Source of the DNA: Armatimonadota bacterium | GTDB lineage: Bacteria; Armatimonadota; Zipacnadia; Zipacnadales; JABUFB01 | DNA length: 31,112 nucleotides | NCBI GenBank assembly: GCA_018056145.1 | Contig: JAGPGE010000002.1 | Location: 1 to 31,112, forward strand | Direction: 5' to 3' | Part shown: piece after piece, positions 1-7,871 of the stretch | How the letters are laid out: the number at the start of each line of letters is the position of its first letter | Numbering within the stretch: the stretch's first letter is position 1 | Program-made: the position numbers and the translations under genes | Notes under the pieces: model-generated | Told to the model about the DNA's origin: nothing | Databases searched by the model: none | The model's input: only the letters and a program-made list of their open reading frames with translations

Positions 1-2
1 GG

Positions 3-1064
3 CTGCGTCTTCCCGAACTGCTTGGATCCACGTGTGGCGTCCGCCGCCTGGTGCAGATGCGCCACGAAACAGGCGCGAACTTGAGGGTAAGCTGGGCGCC
101 CCCATGGCTGCCCTCAATGCCGAGAGGGGCCCAGACACGGGGCAGCTTCCGCGACCTGTCCATCGGCGCTCCCCGTGCAAGCGTGTCCAGCGGAGTGGAC
201 AAGCGCCGCGAATCCTCCGGACCGGTCTCCCAGCGCAAGTCCTGGCATATCTCTGGCCCTGTCTGTTTCGCCGATTTCGAGCAGAGTGCGGGTGCTGTCG
301 CCGTGCTCACCACCGCGGCTGAAGACGGGCGCCGCGTCATCGCCGGGATCATCGGCAACCCGTATGGCAAGGGTGTCGCCCTGTTCGCCACCCACCAGCT
401 CTGGGCCAACTGGGAGAGCAGCGATCCTGTCTACACAGCCCTGCATCACGATCTGCTGGTGTCGCGTCCGCTCGTGGAACTCGTGCAGGCACCTTTCTGG
501 ACCTCCGGCTTGTGCGCCACCGCTACTCAGGATGGCGTCGCGGTGCTCAATGGGACCGTCGAGACTGCACCGGCCGATGTGATCGCTCACGTCGCGTCTG
601 ACGCGCTGCACCGCAACTGTGTCTGCACTTTCTCCGCCCTCGCCCGTACACCCGAAGGCCTGCGTTCCGGGGCGGTGCAGGTGTCCGTTGACGTGCCTGC
701 CATGGGAACAGTCCACTGCCCGCGAACGCCGGTCACGCTCCAGCCATACCGGGGCACGTGCGCGGCAAGGCTCCTGGAGTATTCCGGGGAGCGGGTGCGT
801 TTCGAGCTCGGGGGCACGGGAGCGCCCATTGCCCCGGGGCCTGACGGGGTGCTTGCAGTCGGCGAGGGAGAGGACACCGCCGTCCGCCTGCGTCTGCGGG
901 ACGGGGCCTACGGGGTCAGTATCGGGTCCTCACATACGGTAACGCTCGACCACGGCCGGGGCCGGGTCGAGCGCATGCGCGTCGAAGGCGGTCTGAGCCG
1001 GGCGCTGGAAGTGACCCTCAACGCCCGTAGAGCGCTGGTCACAATCGAACCCGCGGGAAGGTAA
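3..1064 (+). CDS. C-terminal part of a secreted/glycosidase-type protein (5' end outside window)
   Basis: The frame is open from the first bases of the window to a TAA at 1062-1064, so the gene probably begins upstream; the first possible internal start is a GTG at 51. The early part carries LRLPELLG, and residues around 340-400 nt read RVIAGIIGNPYGKGVALFATHQ. This resembles the flavodoxin/GATase-like trimerization domain of GH42-type beta-galactosidases and related glycosidases, where a short 'xYGKGxVxxxA' strand is typical. The C-terminal third looks like beta-sandwich material ending in VTLNARRALVTIEPAGR. No catalytic residues are inside the window. It is convergent with the next gene, which ends 7 bp further on. 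The family assignment is inference from short motif resemblance; the reading frame itself is well supported by codon structure. Confidence 0.6.
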   Translation: MRLPELLGSTCGVRRLVQMRHETGANLRVSWAPPWLPSMPRGAQTRGSFRDLSIGAPRASVSSGVDKRRESSGPVSQRKSWHISGPVCFADFEQSAGAVAVLTTAAEDGRRVIAGIIGNPYGKGVALFATHQLWANWESSDPVYTALHHDLLVSRPLVELVQAPFWTSGLCATATQDGVAVLNGTVETAPADVIAHVASDALHRNCVCTFSALARTPEGLRSGAVQVSVDVPAMGTVHCPRTPVTLQPYRGTCAARLLEYSGERVRFELGGTGAPIAPGPDGVLAVGEGEDTAVRLRLRDGAYGVSIGSSHTVTLDHGRGRVERMRVEGGLSRALEVTLNARRALVTIEPAGR

Positions 1065-1070
1065 GACAGA

Positions 1071-3740
1071 CTACTCCCCCTGGAACGCCACTCGCGTCCG
1101 CGCCAGCAGAATGCCGTTGCGCTGGTGGGTCCAGATCCCCACGTATCCGTCGCCCAGCGGGTCCGGGTCGTCGAACTCCAGCGCCTTCTTGCCATCCACG
1201 TAGTACGTCAGCTTGCTCCCCGACCGCTCCATGCGGCAGTGGAACCAGTGCCGGTGGAAGGCATTCAGGTCTCCGCCGCTGGTGGGGTTCTCGAACTTCA
1301 CCGCGGTGGTCTCCGCAACTGTCTTCCCCTGCCTTATGATCTTGCTGCGGGTGTTATTGTCTCCCGCGAGCACAAAGGCGTAGCCGCTGCACAGATTCTC
1401 GCCGTCCCCGCAGATGATCCCGTTGATATCGCTGGGATGGCTGTACCCCGGGGATCTTGGCAGGTCCATCATCATGCAGGCCCAGAACTCGAAGACCATG
1501 TCCCCGCTGAACTTCCGCTTGTTCCAGATCAGCGGCGTCTCGGCGTCTCGGCCGCAGAACCACGACCACTGCGGCTGGCAGTTCCAGCGGTCCGAGATCT
1601 CCCACAGACCATCCTGCGGGCGCCAGTCGGTCGGAGCGCCTGAAAAACTCGCGTCCAGAATGTTCGGCGAGGTCAAAGTCACGTTGTTCAGGTTAACGCC
1701 CACGCCGCCCAGCTTCAGCGCAACCCAGGGCGCCTGGATCCCGTCCGGCACTCTCGCCCACGCAAACGCCTTCCCGTCCAGGCGCGCGGTGAGCGTGCCT
1801 CCGCGGCGCTCCAGCACAAGCATCGGGCTCTTCTCAGCGGTCTGAACCTTCCCGCTGACGCCGTCGACGGATTCGGCCGGGCCACAGGTGATGGACTGTT
1901 CATCACGCTGCGAGCTTACCTGCATCAGGCTCTCGGCCCTGGGCAGCCCGTCCACGCTGTCGGCCATACACAGGTCAACCGTCCCCGTGCGTCCCACGAA
2001 ATACTCGAGTTCCATGCGCAGGGTGTAGTCGCCCCACGCCGGGAGGGTGTAAGCATAGAGCCGGTTCCCCAGCGCCTGCCAGGAGGCCAGGGGACGCGCC
2101 CAGTCCGCCATCGTGTCTTCCTTGGCGAACTGCTCGGTGATAGACACGGGCGCAGCCGGCGGGTCGAGGAAGCGCACATCCATGTTGTCGAAAGCCGCCA
2201 CTGCCTGGCTGGTGCCCTCCACGTAGTACCCTACCTTGCCCGCGGACACGCGGTCCAAGTCAACCGTCTCCAGCACCCGCTCCCCGTCCACGCTGACGCT
2301 CACCAGTTGCCGATCCACCGTCACTGTCACCGGGTAAGTCCGCGCCGGCTCGAAGGACTTCGGGCGCGTTGCGAGCACCTCGCCCTTGCCGTCCTCAATG
2401 CGCCACAGTTCCTGCCGGATCTCAGCCGGGTTGTCGTGGGACGGCCCCCACCGGAAAAGGTAGTAGTTCTGCTTGTCGGTACAGCCAAAACACAGGCCAA
2501 CCGAAGTCGCCGACCAGGGCAGCACATCCGCCGACAGCTCATAATTCTCCCACGCGGTGCATCCCGTCAGAGCGATCCCCAGCTTGTTGGCGGCGTCGGG
2601 GCTCCCGCAGAGCCGGTCCTCGTGGATCAGCCACCTGCCCGCAAGCTGATCCACCGGCATGTCTCCTTCTGCCGAGTACCCGTCGCTGAAATGCCGGTAT
2701 GGACGAAGCGCTACGTCGTCGAAATAGCCCTTGCCGCAAGCCTCCATGTACAGGCCGATCCGTCCCTCGCCGAAGGTATCATCACGTGCGGAGCAGACCG
2801 TCTCGCCGTCCACGCTGGCGTCCAGCACCCCATCGTGGGCGCGGACCTTCAGCTCAGCCCACTGGCCCTTCACAAGCGAGCATTCCCCGTCGGCTAGGCT
2901 GCGCGCCTTCCCATCAACAACCGCGAGCAGTTCCGCCCGAGGCTTCTCAGTTGCGCCGGCCTCGGTGACCGGAACTCGCAGCAGGTAGTAGTTCCCCTTG
3001 TCCTGCGCGTAGAACGCGAGGCCAACAAACCCCGGGTCCTTCGCTTTCACCGCAGCCCGCACCTGATAACCATCCCAGAATCCCATCCCGGCCAGCGCCA
3101 GAGCGCGCGAGCCCTGCCCGGCGTAGGAGAAGGGGTTGGCGCTTTTCGTCGTCTCAACCTGCCGATTCCGCGTCTCCGGCAGGGACGTGCTCCACTGCCC
3201 TTCCACCGTCTCCCAGGGGTTCGGTTCGTCCGGGGGGCGCGCGAAGTCATCGTCGAACACCATCTCGCCGATGGGCTGGCTGTAGACCTCCCCGATCTTC
3301 AGACCCGCGGCCTCGTAGCCGATCCGGTCACCGGGCGCGAAATCCTCGTATGCCGCGAGCACGCAGCGCCCGTCCACCAGCACCCGAATGCTCCAGGCCC
3401 GGCGCTTGATGGTCAATTCGCACGGCGCCTCCCCACCGCCGGGCACATCCGCGCTCGACGCCAGTTCCTCCTCCTGGCCGTCGCGCCGCATGCCCAGTCG
3501 CAGGCCGTCCGAAGCGGCTTCGAGATAGAGGTTGTTTCCTTCGTCTTGGTAGCAGAAGACCACCCTCAAGCGGCCGTCACCACGCAATGCCGCGGGTTCC
3601 GGCAGCTCTGCGCGGATGTCTACTTCGCCCGAGACAGGTTCGTCCAGGAGAGTGATTGCGGCCAGTGCGGGGGAAACGGCAGCCAGTGCAACCACGACTG
3701 CCGCACAGCAGGCCAGGGGTGAGCGCCGGCGGGAATTCAT
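1071..3740 (-). CDS. secreted protein of tandem concanavalin A-like (LamG/DUF1080-type) modules
   Basis: About 889 residues. The chosen ATG at 3740 is preceded by AAGGA and begins MNSRRRSPLACCAAVVVALAAVSPALA-like sequence, a classic Sec signal peptide; the 15 codons upstream have no such logic. The rest reads as about five consecutive beta-sandwich modules. The hallmark strand recurs as VVFCYQDEGNNLYLE, VGLAFYAQDKGNYYLLR and VGLCFGCTDKQNYYLFR, each followed by a 'VDG' hairpin (VLVDGRCV, ASVDGETV, VSVDGERV, TYYVDGKK) and a 'GRIGLY/GKVGYY/GYVGIW' strand. This is the layout of 3-keto-disaccharide hydrolase/DUF1080 and laminin-G-like folds. No separate catalytic domain is visible, so a carbohydrate-binding or cell-surface adhesion role is the likeliest inference. 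It is divergent from the M50 protease gene. Confidence 0.8.
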   Translation of the reverse strand: MNSRRRSPLACCAAVVVALAAVSPALAAITLLDEPVSGEVDIRAELPEPAALRGDGRLRVVFCYQDEGNNLYLEAASDGLRLGMRRDGQEEELASSADVPGGGEAPCELTIKRRAWSIRVLVDGRCVLAAYEDFAPGDRIGYEAAGLKIGEVYSQPIGEMVFDDDFARPPDEPNPWETVEGQWSTSLPETRNRQVETTKSANPFSYAGQGSRALALAGMGFWDGYQVRAAVKAKDPGFVGLAFYAQDKGNYYLLRVPVTEAGATEKPRAELLAVVDGKARSLADGECSLVKGQWAELKVRAHDGVLDASVDGETVCSARDDTFGEGRIGLYMEACGKGYFDDVALRPYRHFSDGYSAEGDMPVDQLAGRWLIHEDRLCGSPDAANKLGIALTGCTAWENYELSADVLPWSATSVGLCFGCTDKQNYYLFRWGPSHDNPAEIRQELWRIEDGKGEVLATRPKSFEPARTYPVTVTVDRQLVSVSVDGERVLETVDLDRVSAGKVGYYVEGTSQAVAAFDNMDVRFLDPPAAPVSITEQFAKEDTMADWARPLASWQALGNRLYAYTLPAWGDYTLRMELEYFVGRTGTVDLCMADSVDGLPRAESLMQVSSQRDEQSITCGPAESVDGVSGKVQTAEKSPMLVLERRGGTLTARLDGKAFAWARVPDGIQAPWVALKLGGVGVNLNNVTLTSPNILDASFSGAPTDWRPQDGLWEISDRWNCQPQWSWFCGRDAETPLIWNKRKFSGDMVFEFWACMMMDLPRSPGYSHPSDINGIICGDGENLCSGYAFVLAGDNNTRSKIIRQGKTVAETTAVKFENPTSGGDLNAFHRHWFHCRMERSGSKLTYYVDGKKALEFDDPDPLGDGYVGIWTHQRNGILLARTRVAFQGE

Positions 3741-3966
3741 GATCTCATCCTTCGCGGTCGGTCCGCGGGTGTGGGAGCGCGGCAATCAGATACCCCTTTG
3801 ACAGATCGGGTGCGCACATAGTTCACTCTCATACCAACCCGCGGACGGGAAATCTGGGAAACCAAAGGCGCCGAGGCTTTGTTCGACTATCTTGGGCGTC
3901 CGGATGTCCGCGCCCCATCCTACATGCACTCGCCCGCAGTCGCGCGGGCCCGCGGAGTGAACTGCT
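3741..3966. other. divergent intergenic region between DUF1080-like gene and M50 gene
   Basis: This 226-bp spacer must hold the promoters of both divergent genes. A TTGACA hexamer is present on the + strand at 3798-3803, but no convincing -10 box follows at the usual distance, so no promoter is claimed. On the minus side AAGGA precedes ATG 3740; on the plus side GGAG 3954-3957 precedes CTG 3967. No RNA gene or repeat was seen. Confidence 0.4.
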
Positions 3967-5085
3967 CTGAGAGGCTGGAAAGTCGGAAACATCGGTGGCA
4001 TCGCCATCGAGATCAACAGCTCGTGGCTCATCATCTTCGCCCTGGTGGTGTGGGACCTTGGCCGTCACGCCTTCCCGCAGCTCACCGCCACCGGTCGCGA
4101 GTACCTCGCGTACGCGGCCGCCCTCGCCACTACACTACTCTTCTTCGCTTCGGTCCTGCTCCACGAGCTTTCCCATTCCTTCGTGGCGCGGCGCATGGGT
4201 ATCGGCGTCAGCCGCATCACCCTCTTCATCTTCGGCGGCGTCGCACAGGTTGACGAGGAGCCGAAGACGCCCCGCCAGGAGCTGCTCATATCCATCGCCG
4301 GCCCTGCCATGAGCGTTCTGCTCGCGGCGGTGTTCGGCGCGGCAGCAATGCTCCTGCGCAACCGGTGGGGCACGACCATCCCCGGTCTGTGCCTGGAACG
4401 CGTTGCGCAGGTGAACTTGGTGCTGGCGATCTTCAACATGGTCCCCGGCTTTCCACTGGATGGCGGCCGCATCCTGCGCTCCCTGCTGTGGATGGGCTGG
4501 TCGGATCGGGTGCGCTCTACTCGCGTCGCCTCGGTCTTCGGGCAGTTGGTCGGGTACGCCCTGGCGGGCCTTGGCGTCCTGCAAGGTGTCGCGCTGGGAT
4601 CCCCCTGGCTGGGCATCTTCTACGTGGGCATGGGCCTTTTGCTGGCCTCCGTTGCCCGCGGCACCTATAAGCGCGAACTGGTTCAGGCGGCCCTGGACGC
4701 CACCCCGGTGTGGCATTTTGCGGTGCCCCCCGAAGCCAGCTTCCCCCTTGGCACGCCGCTGAGCTATGCCGCGCCATACCTCCTGGCCCGCGGCGGCGGA
4801 ATGCTCGTCCCGGTGTTGCTCGATTCCCAGCCGGTGGGCGTCCTGTCTCGCGACATCGTGGCGGCGATCCCGCCCTGGCAGTGGACCCAGTTGCGCGTCG
4901 AGGACGTCATGGATACACTGCGCGAGGACATGGTGCTGCGCACCAGTCAGTCCGCAACGGCCGCCCTGGACCTTATGCATCGGGAGAAACGTTCCAGCCT
5001 CATGCTGGTGGACCAGTGGGGCAATTTCGGCGGGATCGTCACTGCCGCGAGCCTCCATGCCGCCCTCGCGTCCATGCAGGGCTAA
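3967..5085 (+). CDS. M50 (site-2-protease-like) membrane zinc metalloprotease with C-terminal CBS domains
   Basis: Intramembrane metalloprotease of the S2P/SpoIVFB type, about 372 residues if started at 3967. Zinc ligands are HELSH (residues 66-70) and the Asp of FPLDGGR (Asp165). Several hydrophobic segments surround them. The C-terminal third has two CBS-like repeats, the second starting VEDVMDTL, a layout usual in soluble-ligand-regulated members. The conserved N-terminus (RGWKVGNIGGIAIEINSSWL, first membrane helix) lies upstream of the first ATG/GTG/TTG-type start (GTG 4045). The only start-like codon covering it is CTG 3967, 9 nt after GGAG at 3954-3957; the frame is closed by TGA at 3958-3960. 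Family members cleave membrane-bound anti-sigma factors or other transmembrane substrates; the substrate here is unknown. The family is certain, the start is not. Confidence 0.9.
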   Translation: MRGWKVGNIGGIAIEINSSWLIIFALVVWDLGRHAFPQLTATGREYLAYAAALATTLLFFASVLLHELSHSFVARRMGIGVSRITLFIFGGVAQVDEEPKTPRQELLISIAGPAMSVLLAAVFGAAAMLLRNRWGTTIPGLCLERVAQVNLVLAIFNMVPGFPLDGGRILRSLLWMGWSDRVRSTRVASVFGQLVGYALAGLGVLQGVALGSPWLGIFYVGMGLLLASVARGTYKRELVQAALDATPVWHFAVPPEASFPLGTPLSYAAPYLLARGGGMLVPVLLDSQPVGVLSRDIVAAIPPWQWTQLRVEDVMDTLREDMVLRTSQSATAALDLMHREKRSSLMLVDQWGNFGGIVTAASLHAALASMQG

Positions 5086-5121
5086 CACCCGCTCACTCCC
5101 CCCGCAACCCGGAGCCAACAG

Positions 5122-5880
5122 ATGACCGGCTTCCAGCCCCGCACATATCGCCGTTCCATGCAGGCCGCCGACCTCACCGCGTTCCGCGTGGTCGTGGCCG
5201 AGTCCGACCTGCATGTCCAGGTCGCTGCCGGACCTGGTGAGGCAGGCCGCGAACTGCTGGAGCAGTGCCGCGAGACGGCCCTCGAAGCCACAAAGACGGT
5301 CCGCCGCGAGATCGCAGCGGAGATCGCCCTCCGCCCAGAGTTCGCCACGAGTCTGGAACCCATTGGCCTGCGCCCGGATGCGACCGAAACCATCGCTCGA
5401 ATGACCCGCGCCGCCCATTCCGCTGGTGTCGGTCCCATGGCCGCGGTTGCTGGCGCGGTTGCCGAGTTCGTTGCGCGCCGCCTGTCTGCCCTGGTGAGCG
5501 ATGTCATCGTCGAGAATGGGGGAGACCTCTACATCATAACCACGAGACCCCGTACCATCGCCGTTTTCGCCGGCGACTCCCCTTTGAGCAACCGGGTAGC
5601 GCTCCAGCTGCCCGGCCCGTGCGAACTGTCCGTCTGCACCTCCTCTGGCACCGTGGGTCACTCAAAGAGCTTCGGCAAGGCGGATGCCGCCCTGATCGCC
5701 AGCGGTGACGGTGCCTTCGCCGATGCCGCTGCAACGGCCCTCGGCAATCGCGTCACCTCACCACAGGATATCGAGGCCGGCCTGGAATGGGCTGCAAGCC
5801 TTGACGGCGTTCGGCAGGCGCTTATAATCGTGGGCAGTGCCATGGGAGTGTGGGGCGAATTCGAAATCGGGCGGGTCTGA
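5122..5880 (+). CDS. UPF0280 family protein (COG2122, ApbE-like fold), homocysteine-pathway associated
   Basis: 252 residues, the usual length for UPF0280. Start ATG 5122 follows GGAG at 5111-5114. Recognisable family segments are GVGPMAAVAGAVAEFV (about residues 100-115), VIVENGGDLYI (about 131-141) and the 'VCTSSGTVGHSKSFGKADA' segment (about 171-189). The last corresponds to the substrate/flavin-handling loop seen in the related ApbE superfamily. Biochemistry of the family is poorly defined. In methanogens a UPF0280 gene has been linked genetically to sulfide-dependent homocysteine synthesis, together with the HcyBio enzyme and NIL ferredoxin, and both of those follow here at 6221-7843. 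The neighbourhood therefore supports a role in that pathway. It starts 36 bp after the M50 gene and may be co-transcribed with it. Confidence 0.85.
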   Translation: MTGFQPRTYRRSMQAADLTAFRVVVAESDLHVQVAAGPGEAGRELLEQCRETALEATKTVRREIAAEIALRPEFATSLEPIGLRPDATETIARMTRAAHSAGVGPMAAVAGAVAEFVARRLSALVSDVIVENGGDLYIITTRPRTIAVFAGDSPLSNRVALQLPGPCELSVCTSSGTVGHSKSFGKADAALIASGDGAFADAAATALGNRVTSPQDIEAGLEWAASLDGVRQALIIVGSAMGVWGEFEIGRV

Positions 5881-5903
5881 ACCGCATACATCGCATTTCA
5901 TAC

Positions 5904-5931
5904 TTGACACGTAGACAAAGGCGGGTATATC
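5904..5931 (+). promoter_or_regulatory. sigma70-type promoter for the homocysteine leader and genes
   Basis: Perfect TTGACA at 5904-5909, a 16-nt spacer and TATATC at 5926-5931, just after the UPF0280 stop (5880). Transcription would start near 5938-5940, giving a leader of roughly 280 nt before the HcyBio start at 6221. Prediction by pattern only. Confidence 0.6.
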
Positions 5932-5939
5932 CTACGCGG

Positions 5940-6220
5940 TATCCGCGCTATATGGGCCATAACGGAGCACGACTGCGCGAAAGGAGGCGCTTGGCATGAG
6001 CCCGGTTGGAGCCTTGAGAGAACGGTATTACCGGATGGGCATGCCTCGGCGCCGGGCCTCCGGCGCCATCCTGCGCTGTCGCGTGGCTGTTCCGTCGCCC
6101 GCGGCCTGAGATCTCAGGCCTGCCAGCCCCGGTCCAGCCTCCGACGCAAGCCTTCCCTGATGCGTTCTGTACGTTCCCACCCACCATCGAGACAAAGGGA
6201 CAGTGAAGGAGGCATTCACC
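5940..6220 (+). promoter_or_regulatory. structured 5' leader with candidate attenuator
   Basis: The leader contains, in order: a first Shine-Dalgarno AAGGAGG (5981-5987) in the loop of a small GCGC/GCGC stem (5975-5990); a 37-codon reading frame (5996-6109); an 8-bp perfect hairpin GGCGCCGG-GCCT-CCGGCGCC (6048-6067); and an 18-nt perfect palindrome (6103-6120) that includes the reading frame's stop codon. A second Shine-Dalgarno AAGGAGG (6206-6212) sits 8 nt before GTG 6221. GCCTCC occurs at 6056-6061 and 6137-6142 and can pair with GGAGGC of either Shine-Dalgarno site. No T-tract follows the hairpins, so any control is more likely translational than terminator-based. I could not match it to known SAM riboswitch or T-box consensus sequences. 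Confidence 0.5.
5996..6109 (+). CDS. possible 37-residue leader peptide
   Basis: A short ORF beginning MSPVGALRERYYRMGMPRRR and ending at TGA 6107-6109. Its Shine-Dalgarno AAGGAGG (5981-5987, 8-nt spacer) is identical in sequence and spacing to that of the downstream HcyBio gene. It contains Met at 1, 14 and 16, is strongly basic and has no membrane segment. The strong hairpin 6048-6067 lies inside its coding sequence and the stop lies inside palindrome 6103-6120, the arrangement expected where translation of a leader sets downstream RNA folding. There is no independent evidence of translation, and it could be fortuitous. Confidence 0.4.
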   Translation: MSPVGALRERYYRMGMPRRRASGAILRCRVAVPSPAA

Positions 6221-7435
6221 GTGCCCAAGACTTACGCTGAGATCAACGAGAGAATACGCAAGGGCCAAGCCGTTGTCGTCACCGCCGAGGAGATGATCGA
6301 TCTCGTCGAGGAGGAGGGCGTCAAGAAGGCTGCCGAGAAGGTTGACGTCGTCACCACCGGCACCTTCGGGCCCATGTGTTCCAGCGGCGCAGTCCTCAAC
6401 ACCGGGCATACCACGCCCAGGATGAAGATCGCCAAGGCCTGGCTCAACGATGTCCCCGCCTACTGCGGCTTGGCGGCCGTGGATCTGTACGTCGGGGTCA
6501 CCGAACCCCAGCAGGATGACCCGCTCAACGCGAACCATCCCGGGCAGTTTCGCTACGGCGGCGGTCACGTCATCGAAGACCTCATAGCCCGCAAGGACGT
6601 GCGCCTTGTAGCCGAGGCCTACGGCACCGACTGCTACCCGCGCAAACAACTGGACACCTGGATCAATGTTAAGACTCTGAACCAGGCATACCTGCTCAAT
6701 CCCCGCAACAGCTACCAGAACTACAATGTTGCGGTCAACCTGAGCACCCAGCGGGACATTTACACCTACATGGGCGTGGTGAAGAAGGATCTGGGCTCGG
6801 CCAGCTTCTGCTCGGCAGGACAGCTCAGCCCCCTCCTCAACGACCCCTACTACCGCACCATCGGCATCGGCACCCGCATTTTCCTTGCCGGGGCTCAGGG
6901 GTACGTGTACTGGGAGGGCACCCAGCACAGTCCCTCGGACGCTCGTGGTGAGAACGGTGTGCCCAAGGGCGGATCGGGCACCCTCGCCGTGGTCGGTAAT
7001 CTCAAGGACATGGATACCGAGTTCTTCCGGGGCGCCAGCATGCTCGGATACGGCTGCACGGCGGCAGTGGGAATCGGCATCCCCATCCCGATCCTCGACG
7101 AGGAGATGGCCCGGTACACCGCGGTCAAGGACGCCGACATCGTGGCCCCGGTCATCGACTACAGCCACAACTACGGACACAACGAGGGCAAGCCCCTCGG
7201 GCATGTGAGCTACGCGGCGCTCAAGAGCGGCTCCATCAACATCAACGGGCGGGATATCCCGACCACGCCGCTGTCCAGCTACCGCAAGGCCCAGCAGATC
7301 GCCGGGATCCTCAAGGAATGGATCACCCGGGGCGAGTTCTTCATCCAGGAACCCGTGCAGCTCCTGCCGACACCCGACACGGGGCAGAAGTTCAGGCCCC
7401 TCAAAGAGCGCCCGGTCAGCGGAGGTGTGGCGTAA
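6221..7435 (+). CDS. homocysteine biosynthesis protein (HcyBio, DUF39/COG1900)
   Basis: 404 residues with start at GTG 6221, chosen because AAGGAGG lies 8 nt upstream; an earlier in-frame GTG (6203) would overlap that site. The family incorporates sulfide-derived sulfur into an aspartate-semialdehyde-derived acceptor to make homocysteine, bypassing O-acyl-homoserine chemistry (shown for the methanogen homologues). Conserved cysteines are visible: Cys53 in GPMCSSG, Cys82 in AYCGLAAVDL, Cys138 in GTDCYPRK, one in SASFCSAGQ and one in GYGCTAAVGIGIPIP. Cys53 and Cys138 are the likeliest counterparts of the two catalytically important cysteines in methanogen enzymes. Methanogen versions often carry C-terminal CBS domains; this one has none. 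It is directly coupled to the ferredoxin gene (stop TAA immediately followed by ATG). Confidence 0.92.
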   Translation: MPKTYAEINERIRKGQAVVVTAEEMIDLVEEEGVKKAAEKVDVVTTGTFGPMCSSGAVLNTGHTTPRMKIAKAWLNDVPAYCGLAAVDLYVGVTEPQQDDPLNANHPGQFRYGGGHVIEDLIARKDVRLVAEAYGTDCYPRKQLDTWINVKTLNQAYLLNPRNSYQNYNVAVNLSTQRDIYTYMGVVKKDLGSASFCSAGQLSPLLNDPYYRTIGIGTRIFLAGAQGYVYWEGTQHSPSDARGENGVPKGGSGTLAVVGNLKDMDTEFFRGASMLGYGCTAAVGIGIPIPILDEEMARYTAVKDADIVAPVIDYSHNYGHNEGKPLGHVSYAALKSGSININGRDIPTTPLSSYRKAQQIAGILKEWITRGEFFIQEPVQLLPTPDTGQKFRPLKERPVSGGVA

Positions 7436-7843
7436 ATGGAAACCAGAAGAGTGGTCCTGCGCTTCCCGAAGCACCTGCTGGACAAGCCCATCACATCCCA
7501 GCTTGTGCGCCAGTTCGACCTGGACTTCAACATCCTGCGCGCGGACATCACCCAGGAATCCGAGGGCCTGCTCATCATGGGGCTCACCGGGAAAAAGGCC
7601 GATCTCGAGAAGGGCCTGCGCTGGGCGCGCGAGCAGGGCGTTGAGATACAGCCCCTGTCCAAGGACGTCGTGCGCAATGAGAAGGCCTGCACCCACTGCG
7701 GCGCTTGCATCAACGTCTGTCCCACGGATGCATTGACCATCGACCTCGAGACCCGCGAGGTCGTCTTCAACGCGAATCGCTGCATCGCCTGCGAGCTCTG
7801 CGTCCCTGCATGCCCCTTCAGGGCCATGGAAGTCGCATTCTGA
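7436..7843 (+). CDS. NIL-domain 2x[4Fe-4S] ferredoxin of the homocysteine pathway
   Basis: 135 residues. Residues 1-77 form an NIL domain (substrate-binding ACT-like fold, also found in methionine ABC transporter ATPases). Residues 85-126 hold two complete 4Fe-4S motifs: C85-x2-C88-x2-C91-x3-C95-P and C116-x2-C119-x2-C122-x3-C126-P. The start directly abuts the HcyBio stop and is preceded by GGAGGTG (7421-7427), so the two are probably translated as a pair. In methanogens this ferredoxin partners HcyBio and supplies reducing equivalents for persulfide reduction. Cytoplasmic. All eight cluster cysteines are intact. Confidence 0.93.
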   Translation: METRRVVLRFPKHLLDKPITSQLVRQFDLDFNILRADITQESEGLLIMGLTGKKADLEKGLRWAREQGVEIQPLSKDVVRNEKACTHCGACINVCPTDALTIDLETREVVFNANRCIACELCVPACPFRAMEVAF

Positions 7844-7871
7844 CCGATCACAGCCGTCTCTGACATCCCCG

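Noticed and set aside
3798..3803. TTGACA as a promoter for the M50 gene
   Set aside because: No acceptable -10 hexamer lies 16-18 bp downstream.
4135..5661. 508-codon open frame on the minus strand opposite the M50 and UPF0280 genes
   Set aside because: It lies antisense to two well-recognised genes and its protein is His/Gly/Arg-rich with no motif. Long antisense frames are expected in GC-rich coding DNA.
5940..6220. SAM riboswitch or T-box in the homocysteine leader
   Set aside because: I could not find the conserved cores of SAM-I, SAM-II or SAH riboswitches or the T-box AGGGTGG motif, so only an unclassified structured leader is reported.
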